Assembly: GCA_023383055.1 (NCBI GenBank)
Contig: JAHDYP010000030.1
Location: 1 to 53,744, forward strand
From: Verrucomicrobiota bacterium
GTDB lineage: Bacteria > Verrucomicrobiota > Verrucomicrobiia > Limisphaerales > JAHDYP01
Length of the DNA stretch: 53,744 nt
Direction of reading: 5' to 3'
Shown: piece by piece, positions 8,984 to 17,044 of the stretch
Position numbering within the stretch: position 1 is the stretch's first letter
Layout: every line of letters starts with the position of its first letter
Made by a program: the position numbers and the translations under genes
The notes under the pieces: generated by a model
What the model was told of the DNA's origin: nothing
What the model saw: only the letters and a program-made list of their open reading frames with translations
Database searches by the model: none

Positions 8984-9072
8984 TTCGTTACAAAAGCCAT
9001 TCCACCTCTGCCGTCATCCGCCGCCTTTTATGCTGGCCTTCAACCTCATCGGGAGTCATCATCTCAACTGCC

Positions 9073-9750
9073 ATGGAGGCACACAGAAAGCGCGAGTCCC
9101 TGCGCCATCTCGTGCAGGAAAAGAACCGATGGTCTCGGTCAATTACCCCCGAGGAAAAAGCACTTGGTTTCCTCGGCTGGCACGAACGCGGTTACTTGCC
9201 ACATTGCGATTTCGCCAACCTCATCCAGTTCGTCACGTTTCGGCTGGCCGATTCTTTACCGGGGTCCCGCGTCGCGGAGTGGCGACACCTACTCAAGATC
9301 GAGGATCACCGTGAAAAGCGAGCCAGGCTGGAGGCATATCTGGATCGGGGCCATGGTGCGTGTCATTTGCGGAAGGAACGTGTGGCGCGATTAGTGGAAC
9401 AGGCGCTCCTGCATTTCCATCGGGAGCGATATGATCTGCGGGCATGGTGCGTGATGCCCAACCATGTCCATGTCCTCGTGGAAGTCTGGCAAATCCCGTT
9501 GTCATCACTGGTCCGTAGCTGGAAACAATTCGTGCAGACCCACGCCGCCTCTGGCACCGATTCGGTTAATCTCCGTTGGCAACGCGATTACTGGGATACC
9601 TATATGCGAAATGAGGATCAGGAATTCAAAGCGATCCGTTACACTGAGAACAACCCGGTCAAAGCTGGGATGTGCAGCGAGTCGAAAGCCTGGCCTTTTA
9701 GCTCCGCCCGTTTCCGGGATGAATACCATCGGCTGATACTGCCCGGTTGA
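9073..9750 (+). mobile_element. REP-associated tyrosine transposase (RAYT, IS200/IS605-like Y1 HUH)
   Basis: From the ATG at 9073 the protein has 225 residues. The HUH motif is WCVMPNHVHVLVE (about residues 125-137) and the catalytic Tyr is in RYTENNPVKAGM (about Tyr190). YWDTYMRNEDQEF is the usual block before it. These are hallmarks of RAYTs, single-strand DNA endonucleases that are domesticated relatives of IS200 transposases and act on REP palindromes. The gene is flanked by an inverted pair of 25-nt REP-like units, with further copies at 9902, 12472 and 51174-51240. An open frame extends back into mutS, but the conserved protein starts at 9073. Confidence 0.9.
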
Positions 9751-9755
9751 AACCT

Positions 9756-9780
9756 CGCCGTGCCGGAGGCCGGCGCTCCG
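9756..9780 (-). repeat. REP-like element, copy 2 (right flank of RAYT, inverted)
   Basis: Exact reverse complement of the 25-nt unit at 8959-8983, starting 5 bp after the transposase stop. Its core on the plus strand is GCCGGAGGCCGGCGCTCCG. The exact match and inverted orientation define the borders of a RAYT cassette. Confidence 0.75.
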
Positions 9781-9901
9781 TCAATGCCGACCGTCGCACC
9801 CGCCATAATCGTCGACCGCGCCCGTGAAGTTCCCATTCCCACGACGATTCAAGCACGGTCTTTGCGGCGTCGCCGTTCCAAAGACTACTCCATCCCGACA
9901 T

Positions 9902-9926
9902 CGGAGCGCCGGCCTCCGGCGCGGCG
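9902..9926 (+). repeat. REP-like element, copy 3
   Basis: Same 25-nt unit as 8959-8983 with a single A-to-G change, preceded by the same CAT trinucleotide. It lies 122 bp beyond copy 2 in opposite orientation, giving a BIME-like inverted pair. Confidence 0.72.
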
Positions 9927-9956
9927 CACGTTCAAGACCCCATCCGAATCTCCATC

Positions 9957-10532
9957 TTATGGCACCCGCTGCTCCCGCATTCGATAAAACGATTTCCAAT
10001 CCTCGAGTTCGTGCCCCCGCACCGAGCAGGTCGGCCGCTCGTTGACGGCGCCGAGGACATAATTGCCGCCCGCAGGACAGATCAGTGCGCTTCCGGACGC
10101 CAAGAACCGCTCGAGATCGCCAAGCGCGGGCACCGCATCCTCGGGCCGCCGATTGTCGACTGCCCATTGCAGCTTTGCCCCATCGAGCTGACGCAGGTTA
10201 TTGATGCAGGCATTGCGTTGAGCCAACTCGCGCGCTTTCACGAAGTTCGGGATGGCAATGGCGAGCAGGAGCGGGATCATGAGCACGCTGAGGGCAATGC
10301 TGATATAGCCTGTAATCAGCCCACCCAATGCCAGTCCCTCGCCCGTCAACGCGCCACCCGAACGGCGAATCCGCGCTTGCGCCGTGTGACCGCAGATCAA
10401 CGCGGGAATCCCGGTGAACAACCCGAAACCGACCAACCCGAGGATGCCGAGGACCAAACTCCAGATGGCGGATGCCGCGTTTCGGGGTGCCGCGGGGACC
10501 GTTGGGACAGGAGGAAGAGAGGACTCGTTCAT
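9957..10532 (-). CDS. DUF4190-type membrane protein with pseudopilin-like tail
   Basis: A 191-aa protein from the ATG at 10532. Two hydrophobic hairpins (about residues 23-50 and 68-92) resemble DUF4190, with the glycine-rich LVLGILGLVGFGLFTGIPA and GLALGGLITGYISI. Directly after comes a stretch typical of PVC pseudopilins: IPNFVKARELAQRNACINNL, then RQLDGAKLQWA, and a Cys-containing end with CPAGGNYVLGAVNE and CSVRGHEL. It therefore looks like a fusion of a DUF4190 anchor with a type IV pilin-like periplasmic domain. Function unknown. It is convergent with the RAYT locus and divergent from the EboD-like gene. Confidence 0.7.
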   Translation of the reverse strand: MNESSLPPVPTVPAAPRNAASAIWSLVLGILGLVGFGLFTGIPALICGHTAQARIRRSGGALTGEGLALGGLITGYISIALSVLMIPLLLAIAIPNFVKARELAQRNACINNLRQLDGAKLQWAVDNRRPEDAVPALGDLERFLASGSALICPAGGNYVLGAVNERPTCSVRGHELEDWKSFYRMREQRVP

Positions 10533-10626
10533 AAGCAACGCGAGACAAGCGACGGTTTAGCACCACGCCCCGGGTGCGTCCAGCGTCCCAGCGTCTTATG
10601 CCTCGCCTGCGGAGGGCGCTTGCGCA

Positions 10627-11805
10627 ATGCTGCTGGGGATGTTCGCGATCGAACGCATCATCCAGGTCGGTTTTCGACATCGCGTCCTCTTCACCGAGGG
10701 CGTGTTCGACCGGAGCAACCCCGTGCTCCGCGACGTGCTGTGGGACCCCTCCGCGCCTGACCGCGCGCGGACCCTGCTCGTCGTCGATCAGCATCTGGCG
10801 GCCGCGCAACCCGGGTTGCAGCAGGCAATACTCGATTACTTCAGGGCGCACCAGGACAGCCTCGAATTGGCGGGTCCGCCGCTGGTCATGCCCGGCGGCG
10901 AGGCGGCCAAAGCATCCCTCGATCACGTTTACACGGTGCATGCCCGGATCGACGGCGGGCATATCGACCGCCACGCGTACGTGATCGGCGTGGGCGGGGG
11001 CGCGCTGCTCGACATGGTGGGGTTCGCGGCGGCGACGGCGCATCGTGGGTGCCGTCATGTGCGCCTTCCGACGACCACGCTGAGCCAGGCCGATTCTGGC
11101 GTGGGGGTGAAGAACGGCATCAATGCGTTCGGAAAAAAGAACTTCGTGGGCGCTTTCGCGCCTCCCTTCGCCGTCATCAACGACTTCAACCTGCTCGAAT
11201 CGCTGCCACCCCGGGAGAAGCGAGCCGGCTATGTCGAAGCGGTCAAGGTCGCACTGATACGGGATCGCGCGTTCTTCGAGACGATCGAACGCGAGGCCGA
11301 ACTCCTGGCCCGGTTTGAGCCGGGGGCGATGCGGCGCTTGATCCACCGGTGCGCGGAATTGCATGTCGATCACATTGCCACCGGCGGCGATCCGTTCGAG
11401 TGCGGCTCGGCGCGACCGCTGGACTTCGGGCATTGGGCGGCCCACAAACTCGAGCAACTCACGGACTATCGTCTGGGCCACGGCGAGGCGGTCGGCATTG
11501 GCATCGCCCTCGACACGCTTTACTCAAAGCGCCGCGGTCTGCTGCCCGGCGCCGCCGCGGACCGGGTGTTGACGCTGTTGGAGCGGCTCGGATTCCGGCT
11601 CCGGGACGACGCCTTGCTCGCGAACGATGACCGGGGCGAGTTGGCCGTGCTGGCGGGGCTTGAAGAGTTCCGGGAGCATCTCGGCGGGGAGTTGACGGTT
11701 ACGCTGCTGCGCGATATCGGTGGGTCCACGGAGGTGCACGCGATGGATCGCGGGCTCATCCGTGAGGCCATCGGCGAGCTCATGTCACGGCCGGGCGGGG
11801 CTTGA
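10627..11805 (+). CDS. 3-dehydroquinate synthase-like sugar-phosphate cyclase (EboD-like)
   Basis: A 392-aa member of the DHQS/sedoheptulose-7-phosphate cyclase superfamily. GVGGGALLDMVGFAAATAHRG (about 119-139) is the NAD-binding glycine block. LPTTTLSQADSGVGVKNG then INAFGKKNFVGAF differs from true AroB (which has SSVGGKTGVN) and resembles EboD and valiolone-synthase-type enzymes. GYVEAVKVALI and the C-terminal His pair (DFGHWAAHKLE, YRLGHGEAVGIG) supply metal ligands. A GGAGG sits 11 nt before the chosen start. Together with the EboF-like gene at 15549 it suggests a split Ebo pathway, whose product aids export of certain metabolites in other bacteria. A shikimate role is less likely. Confidence 0.75.
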   Translation: MLLGMFAIERIIQVGFRHRVLFTEGVFDRSNPVLRDVLWDPSAPDRARTLLVVDQHLAAAQPGLQQAILDYFRAHQDSLELAGPPLVMPGGEAAKASLDHVYTVHARIDGGHIDRHAYVIGVGGGALLDMVGFAAATAHRGCRHVRLPTTTLSQADSGVGVKNGINAFGKKNFVGAFAPPFAVINDFNLLESLPPREKRAGYVEAVKVALIRDRAFFETIEREAELLARFEPGAMRRLIHRCAELHVDHIATGGDPFECGSARPLDFGHWAAHKLEQLTDYRLGHGEAVGIGIALDTLYSKRRGLLPGAAADRVLTLLERLGFRLRDDALLANDDRGELAVLAGLEEFREHLGGELTVTLLRDIGGSTEVHAMDRGLIREAIGELMSRPGGA

Positions 11806-11832
11806 ATGCCGCCGAACATTCAGTCGGGCAAA

Positions 11833-12157
11833 ATGAGTATTCTGAAGCGTTCGTTCCGCATCTGGCGTGTCGTCGCGATCACGATTCTATGGGTCGGAGT
11901 GGGGGGGATTGTGGCGTGGCGACAAGGAATCTTCCAGTCATTCGGCCTTTACCGCCCCGCCAATTCGCTGATGGTGATTCTCCACGCAGGCGTTCCCGGG
12001 GTATCAGCAGCGACTGGTTTGGGTCCGACCGCAAGGTGGCGGCAATATCTACCGAACGGAAGATCCACCCATGGAAGGCTGGCTCTGCCCGGCGTTGTTC
12101 CGGTATTAGCGCGAAGCGCCGAAGGAACTCTACGTAAAGGCCGAGCCGAAGAATTGA
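11833..12157 (+). pseudogene. decayed small membrane-protein gene (frameshift plus stop)
   Basis: The ATG at 11833 opens MSILKRSFRIWRVVAITILW, a single membrane helix, continuing to YRPANSLMVILHA. The sensible reading then moves to another frame near 11985 (AFPGYQQRLVWVRPQGGGN, EDPPMEGWLCPALFRY), hits TAG at 12107, and resumes with REAPKELYVKAEPKN before TGA at 12157. Protein-like text on both sides of a frame change and a stop indicates a recent pseudogene or a sequencing problem. The original frame stays open to 12258, but the later part looks random. I do not recognise the family with certainty. Confidence 0.5.
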
Positions 12158-12175
12158 AGGCCGCCCCCCCGCCCA

Positions 12176-12217
12176 CGTCCCGATTCGATGTCGCATATGC
12201 GACATGGAATCGGGACG
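12176..12217. repeat. 42-bp near-perfect palindrome
   Basis: Centred at 12196/12197, with the core ATGTCGCATATGCGACAT (18 bp, perfect). It extends on both sides through CGTCCCGATTC and GAATCGGGACG, with one mismatched pair. It could form a long cruciform or RNA hairpin, and lies 18 bp after the pseudogene stop. Confidence 0.75.
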
Positions 12218-12245
12218 GGCGACGGACGACGAAGGGGATCATTGC

Positions 12246-12284
12246 CGCTGGGTTTTGACCGCCAGATCGCGGCGGAACCCAGCG
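12246..12284. repeat. bulged inverted repeat
   Basis: CGCTGGGTT (12246-12254) pairs with AACCCAGCG (12276-12284), and CCGCC (12259-12263) pairs with GGCGG (12271-12275), leaving a 4-nt bulge and 7-nt loop. It is the second of three foldable elements in this intergenic stretch. Confidence 0.6.
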
Positions 12285-12388
12285 TGTCACGACCGGTTGG
12301 ATTCGACGTTCCCGCGACATGCCTGGGTTTGGCGTGGCCCTCGAGCAGCACGGCTCACAGGTCCGATGCTCGGTTACGCGTTTGAAGT

Positions 12389-12410
12389 GAGAGTCGCAGC
12401 TGCGACACTC
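12389..12410. repeat. 22-bp palindrome with GTCGCA core
   Basis: Core GTCGCAGCTGCGAC (12393-12406) is perfect and is extended to 22 bp with one mismatch. It has the same GTCGCA-NN-TGCGAC form as the 12188-12205 palindrome, so the two may be related elements. Confidence 0.6.
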
Positions 12411-12471
12411 CATCTTCCGTCTGCAGGCAGCCTCGGAATCGCACTTCCGTTGAAGCGACCGCGCGGCAAGG

Positions 12472-12490
12472 CGGAGCGGAGGTCTCCGGC
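12472..12490 (+). repeat. diverged REP-like element
   Basis: CGGAGCGGAGGTCTCCGGC matches 16 of the first 19 positions of the RAYT-flanking unit (8959-8977), including both conserved ends. It is followed by a short GGCGCC palindrome. It lies just upstream of the first sulfatase gene. Confidence 0.45.
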
Positions 12491-12528
12491 GCCGGAACGG
12501 CTTGCCTCGACGCCTGGCGGGTTGCACC

Positions 12529-13956
12529 ATGTCCGGCGTGAAGATTCCCTGGCGTTTCCTGGCGGTGCTCTTTCTTTTGCCGGTGTTCGGCGAAGCGGCG
12601 GGCAGGAACATTCTGATGGTCGTGACCGATGACCTGGGAACGGATCTCGGTTGCTACGGCAATCGGGTGGTGCGCACGCCACACCTGGATCGACTGGCGG
12701 CCGAAGGGACGCGATTCACCCATGCCTTCTGCACCACCGCCAGTTGCAGCGCGAGTCGCTCGGTCATCCTGAGCGGTCTGCACAACCATGCGACCGGCCA
12801 GTACGGACACCAGCACAGCTACCACAACTTCCACACGTTCGAGAACATCCGGACCTTGCCGGTGTTGCTCGCCGGGGCCGGATATCGCACCGCGCGCATT
12901 GGCAAGTTCCACGTGCAACCCGAGGAGGTGTACCGCTTCGACGAAGTCCTGGATCGCCCGCCGGGAGAAAAACCCGTCAGTGACCGGAACATGGCGGCGA
13001 TGGCCGAGCGCGCCCGGGCGTTCCTGAGCCGGGACGATCCCCGCCCGTTCTTCCTCTATTTCTGCACGAGCGATCCGCACCGCTCTGGCTCCGTGAACAC
13101 CCATCATCCGGCGCGGCCCAATCGGTTTGGCAACGGCCCGAACTACGCCGGCATCCGGGAGAGGGTCTACCGCGCGGAGGAAGTGCCGGTCCCGGCATTT
13201 CTGCCTGACACGGAAGCCACGCGCGCGGAGTTGGCGGAGTATTACCAGGCGGTGGCGCGCATCGACCAGGGGATGGGCCGACTGCTCGAGGTGCTGCGCG
13301 AGGCCGGCCATTACGACGACACGTTGATCCTGTTCCTCAGCGACAATGGCATCGCGTTTCCCGGCTCGAAAACGACGCTCTACGAACCGGGCATGCGGTT
13401 GCCGCTCATGGTCCGTTCGCCCGCCCAGACCCGGCGGGGCGTGGTCTGCGGTGGTATGGTTTCCTGGGTCGACCTGGCTCCGACCATCCTTGAATTCGCC
13501 GGGGTGTCATTCGCAGCGGGCCAGTTCCACGGTCGATCGTTCCTGTCGATGCTCGAGCAATCGAGTCCTTCGGGTTGGGACGAGGTCCACGCTTCGCACA
13601 CGTTTCACGAGGTCACGATGTACTACCCGATGCGCGTCGTGCGCACCCGGCAACACAAATGCATCCTTAACCTGGCGCATCCGCTCCCATTTCCCTTCGC
13701 GTCGGATCTCGAGGAATCGGCGACGTGGCGGGCGGTGAAAGCGCGGGGCGACGACCGCTTCGGGCCACGGGCGTTGAGCGCGTTCCTCCAGCGACCGCGC
13801 TACGAATTGTACGATCTTGAGCGGGATCCTGACGAGGTAATGAACCTCGCCGATGACCCGGAGCATGCCGCCGTCTTCGAGCGGTTGCGGGAGCAACTCA
13901 GGGTCTTCCAGGAAAAAACCGGCGATCCCTGGGTGGTGAAGTACCGCTATGAGTAG
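12529..13956 (+). CDS. secreted sulfatase, heparan N-sulfatase-like
   Basis: From the ATG at 12529 the protein is 475 aa with a signal peptide (MSGVKIPWRFLAVLFLLPVF, cleavage about 24/25); a longer frame from 12502 would bury it. Metal-binding Asp residues are in MVVTDDLG (34-35). The formylglycine motif is CSASR (Cys73), the form seen in sulfamidase-like S1_8 enzymes rather than the usual CxPSR. IGKFHVQPEEVY, FCTSDPHR and LSDNGIAFPGSKTTLYEPG supply the other active-site blocks. It probably removes sulfate from sulfated glycans in the periplasm. No anaerobic or FGE maturase gene is in the window. Confidence 0.88.
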   Translation: MSGVKIPWRFLAVLFLLPVFGEAAGRNILMVVTDDLGTDLGCYGNRVVRTPHLDRLAAEGTRFTHAFCTTASCSASRSVILSGLHNHATGQYGHQHSYHNFHTFENIRTLPVLLAGAGYRTARIGKFHVQPEEVYRFDEVLDRPPGEKPVSDRNMAAMAERARAFLSRDDPRPFFLYFCTSDPHRSGSVNTHHPARPNRFGNGPNYAGIRERVYRAEEVPVPAFLPDTEATRAELAEYYQAVARIDQGMGRLLEVLREAGHYDDTLILFLSDNGIAFPGSKTTLYEPGMRLPLMVRSPAQTRRGVVCGGMVSWVDLAPTILEFAGVSFAAGQFHGRSFLSMLEQSSPSGWDEVHASHTFHEVTMYYPMRVVRTRQHKCILNLAHPLPFPFASDLEESATWRAVKARGDDRFGPRALSAFLQRPRYELYDLERDPDEVMNLADDPEHAAVFERLREQLRVFQEKTGDPWVVKYRYE

Positions 13957-14063
13957 GAGCCATCTCACAAATGGAGGGACGAGCTACCGCGAGTCCGGGC
14001 CTGCACCCAAGATTGCGGAAACGACTTCCCCCACGTCAGAGTCACAACCCCCACTCCTGATTC

Positions 14064-15485
14064 ATGATGAGCATTCTCAAATCATGGCGGCTCCTGCCCA
14101 CCCTGCTGGGCATGGCGCAACTGATGACGATCGCGGCCATGGCCGACGCCGCCGAGCCCCCGCCCAACATCGTCATCCTCTTCGCGGATGACCTCGGTTA
14201 CGGAGACCTCGGTTGCTACGGCCATCCGAGCATCCGGACGCCCAACCTCGACCGCATGGCGGCCGAGGGGCTTCGATTCACCGACTTCTACGCCGCGGAG
14301 TCGGTTTGCACGCCCAGCCGCGCCGCCTTGTTGACCGGCCGATTGCCGGTTCGAAGCGGCATGTGCAGCGACCGGCGTCGGGTGCTTTTCCCCGATTCAG
14401 CGGGCGGATTGCCGGCGAACGAGATCACGATGGCGGAGGCACTCAAGTCCGCCGGCTACGTCACTGCCTGCATCGGCAAGTGGCATCTCGGCCATCTCCC
14501 CGGACACCTGCCGACCCGCCACGGATTCGACGAGTACTTTGGCCTGCCGTACTCGAACGACATGGATCGAACGACCGCGGCGCCCCAGGGCCGGGCGGCG
14601 TTCCTCAATCCGCGCGACGCGTATTGGAACGTGCCCTTGTTGCGCAACGATCAAATCCTCGAACGTCCCGCCCGGCAGGAACACCTGACCCGTCGTTACA
14701 CGGAGGAAGCCCTCGAGTTCATCCGCCGGCACAAGTCGCGTCCGTTCTTTCTCTACTTCCCGCACACCTTTCCTCATGTGCCACTGTTTGCCTCGGATCG
14801 ATTCAAGGGCCGTAGCGCCCGCGGTTTGTATGGCGATGCCGTGGAGGAACTGGACTGGAGTGTCGGTCAGGTGCTCGCCGCACTGCGCCGCGAAGGAGTG
14901 GCGGAGCGTACCCTGGTGTTCTTCACGAGTGACAACGGACCCTGGTTGACGCAGTCGGAGCAGGGCGGTTCGGCCGGTCTGCTCCACGAAGGCAAGGGCA
15001 GCACTTGGGAAGGCGGCATGCGCGAACCGGCAATCGCCTGGTGGCCCGGCCGGATCGGGCCAGGCCGGGTCACGTCGGAGCTCGGTTCGACGCTCGATTT
15101 GTTTGCGACCAGCCTGAAACTGGCCGGCGCGGCGGTCCCGGAGGATCGAGTCATCGACGGAGTGGATCTCTCTCCGCTGTTGTTTGGCACCGGCCCTTCG
15201 CCCCGCGACACGATGTTCTTTTATCGGGGCACCCGGCTTTACGCGGTTCGCCATGGATCCTTCAAGGCACATTGGATCACCCAATCGGCCTATGGCCCGG
15301 ACGCGCCACAGGAACACAATCCGCCGCTGCTCTACCACCTCGGCCATGATCCATCCGAGCGCTTCAACGTGGCGGACCGGCACCCGGAGATTCTCGATTC
15401 GATCGTGGCGATCGTGCGGCGGCATCAAGCCGGCCTGATCTCCGCACCCACGCAACTCGAAAGCCTGATCGGTTCGTCGCCATGA
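14064..15485 (+). CDS. secreted arylsulfatase (S1 family)
   Basis: A 473-aa sulfatase with an N-terminal signal peptide (about residues 1-30, ending near ADAAEPPP). LFADDLGYGDLGCYG gives the metal Asp pair. CTPSRAALLTGR is the canonical formylglycine motif (Cys82), and IGKWHLG, FPHTFPHVPLF and FTSDNGPWL supply the remaining active-site Lys, His, Asp and Asn. It hydrolyses sulfate esters outside the cytoplasm; the exact substrate cannot be read from sequence. It follows the first sulfatase by 107 bp in the same direction, so a shared substrate polysaccharide is plausible. Confidence 0.92.
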   Translation: MMSILKSWRLLPTLLGMAQLMTIAAMADAAEPPPNIVILFADDLGYGDLGCYGHPSIRTPNLDRMAAEGLRFTDFYAAESVCTPSRAALLTGRLPVRSGMCSDRRRVLFPDSAGGLPANEITMAEALKSAGYVTACIGKWHLGHLPGHLPTRHGFDEYFGLPYSNDMDRTTAAPQGRAAFLNPRDAYWNVPLLRNDQILERPARQEHLTRRYTEEALEFIRRHKSRPFFLYFPHTFPHVPLFASDRFKGRSARGLYGDAVEELDWSVGQVLAALRREGVAERTLVFFTSDNGPWLTQSEQGGSAGLLHEGKGSTWEGGMREPAIAWWPGRIGPGRVTSELGSTLDLFATSLKLAGAAVPEDRVIDGVDLSPLLFGTGPSPRDTMFFYRGTRLYAVRHGSFKAHWITQSAYGPDAPQEHNPPLLYHLGHDPSERFNVADRHPEILDSIVAIVRRHQAGLISAPTQLESLIGSSP

Positions 15486-15548
15486 CCCACACCGGGTCGA
15501 ACCGAATCCTGCTGACCAACGGCCGGCGGCGTGGCACAACCAGTTTTC

Positions 15549-16964
15549 ATGCAGCGTCTGGCAGTCATCAATGTCGTCGGGTTAACGCGGCGCCTGATCG
15601 GGCCGCACACGCCCTGTATCGACCGGTTTGCCCGGACCGGTTCCATCGCGGCCGTGCGGCCGGCGTTTCCGGCGGTGACCTGCACGGCGCAATCCAATTA
15701 TCTGACCGGGGTCGATCCGTCGCGGCACGGCATTGTCGGCAACGGATGGTATGACCGAGACCTCGCCGAGGTCCATTTCTGGAAACAATCGGAGCGCCTG
15801 GTTCAGGCCCCCGCCCTTTGGGAGCGGCTGCGACGGCAGCAGCCGGGGTTCACCTGCGCCAAGCTGTTTTGGTGGTTTAATATGGGCTCGACTGCCGATT
15901 ACTCGATCACCCCGCGTCCCGTGTACCCGGCCGATGGCCGGAAGATCTTCGATATTTATACCTGGCCCTACTCGATTCGCCCGGAGATCAAGGCTGACCT
16001 GGGCGAGTTCCCCTTTCTCACGTTCTGGGGACCGGCGGCCGGGATGGACACCCGGCGGGGGTCCGCTGACGCGGCTTCGCGCTGGATTGCGGAAGCGGCC
16101 AAGTGGATCGAGCGCCGCTACCAACCGACGCTGACTTTGATTTACCTGCCACACCTCGATTACGCGCTGCAGCGTCTCGGTCCGGACCACGCCGACATCG
16201 GTCGTGATCTGGGCCGGATCGATGCCATCGTAGGGGACCTGATAGCCACATTCACCGCGCGATCCGTCCGGGTCCTGTTGCTGTCCGAATACGGGATCGT
16301 GCCGGTGTCAAAACCGATCCATCTGAACCGGTTGTTCCGCGAGCGCGGATGGCTCACCATCAAGGAGGAGTTGGGACTTGAACTCGTCGACTTCGGCGCG
16401 AGTCGGGCGTTTGCCGTGGCGGACCACCAAGTGGCGCATGTCTACGTAAGAGACCGCGCCATCGAAACCGCCGTGCGACGATCGGTCGAAGCAACGGACG
16501 GCGTGGCCGCGGTTCTGGACGAACCGGCCAGGCGTTCCGCGGGCATCAACCACCCACGGTCAGGTGATCTCATCGCGGTGGCGCGATCCGGCGCATGGTT
16601 CACTTACTACTATTGGCTCGATGATCGCCGCGCCCCGGATTTTGCGCGCACGGTCGATATCCATCGGAAGCCCGGGTATGACCCGGTTGAACTGTTCCTG
16701 GATCGCCAGCGTCCGTGGATCGAAGGACGGCTGTTGTGGCGGTTGCTGCAGAAGCGATTGGGCTTCCGATGTCTCATGGACGTCATCCCGCTCGACGCGA
16801 TGCTGGTCCGCGGATCTCACGGTGCAAGTCCCGCTGATGTTTTGGATTACCCGCTGTTGGTGGCCGGAGATCATGGCCTGTCCTGCGGGAGCGAGATCGA
16901 CTCCATCCACGTTTGCCCTGCCCTGAGCCAGGCAATGGCAGACCCGAACTCCCACCAGGTCTGA
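15549..16964 (+). CDS. alkaline-phosphatase-superfamily nucleotide pyrophosphatase/phosphodiesterase (EboF-like)
   Basis: A 471-aa protein in the type I phosphodiesterase fold. The ATG at 15549 is preferred because conservation starts at MQRLAVINVVGLT; an in-frame GTG at 15531 adds six residues. The presumed Thr nucleophile is in FPAVTCTAQSNYLTG (about Thr44). HGIVGNGWYDRDL, LFWWFNMGSTADYS, TPRPVYPADGRKIFD and YLPHLDYALQR are long family-typical blocks. There is no signal peptide. One expected metal motif, normally SDHG, reads SEYGI here. Proteins like this close Ebo clusters in other bacteria, which agrees with the EboD-like gene 3.7 kb upstream. Confidence 0.75.
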   Translation: MQRLAVINVVGLTRRLIGPHTPCIDRFARTGSIAAVRPAFPAVTCTAQSNYLTGVDPSRHGIVGNGWYDRDLAEVHFWKQSERLVQAPALWERLRRQQPGFTCAKLFWWFNMGSTADYSITPRPVYPADGRKIFDIYTWPYSIRPEIKADLGEFPFLTFWGPAAGMDTRRGSADAASRWIAEAAKWIERRYQPTLTLIYLPHLDYALQRLGPDHADIGRDLGRIDAIVGDLIATFTARSVRVLLLSEYGIVPVSKPIHLNRLFRERGWLTIKEELGLELVDFGASRAFAVADHQVAHVYVRDRAIETAVRRSVEATDGVAAVLDEPARRSAGINHPRSGDLIAVARSGAWFTYYYWLDDRRAPDFARTVDIHRKPGYDPVELFLDRQRPWIEGRLLWRLLQKRLGFRCLMDVIPLDAMLVRGSHGASPADVLDYPLLVAGDHGLSCGSEIDSIHVCPALSQAMADPNSHQV

Positions 16965-17007
16965 TGGCCTGCACCCGACAGACGAGTTTTGGGCTTCGGA
17001 CTTAGGT

Positions 17008-17036
17008 TTGACTTGGTTTTTGGCCAACCGTATGTT
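17008..17036 (+). promoter_or_regulatory. sigma-70-type promoter for the polyprenyl synthase gene
   Basis: TTGACT (17008-17013) and TATGTT (17031-17036) are separated by exactly 17 bp. The predicted start point (about 17043) is only about 2 nt before the ATG at 17045, so the transcript would be essentially leaderless. Confidence 0.5.
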
Positions 17037-17044
17037 GGCGTCAC

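Noticed and set aside
8536..9072. Open frame joining the end of mutS to the RAYT gene as one long protein
   Set aside because: The upstream part is the out-of-frame shadow of mutS; conserved RAYT sequence begins at the ATG at 9073.
10198..11481. 427-codon minus-strand frame opposite the EboD-like gene
   Set aside because: Arg/His-rich antisense shadow with no domain text; the plus-strand frame carries clear cyclase motifs.
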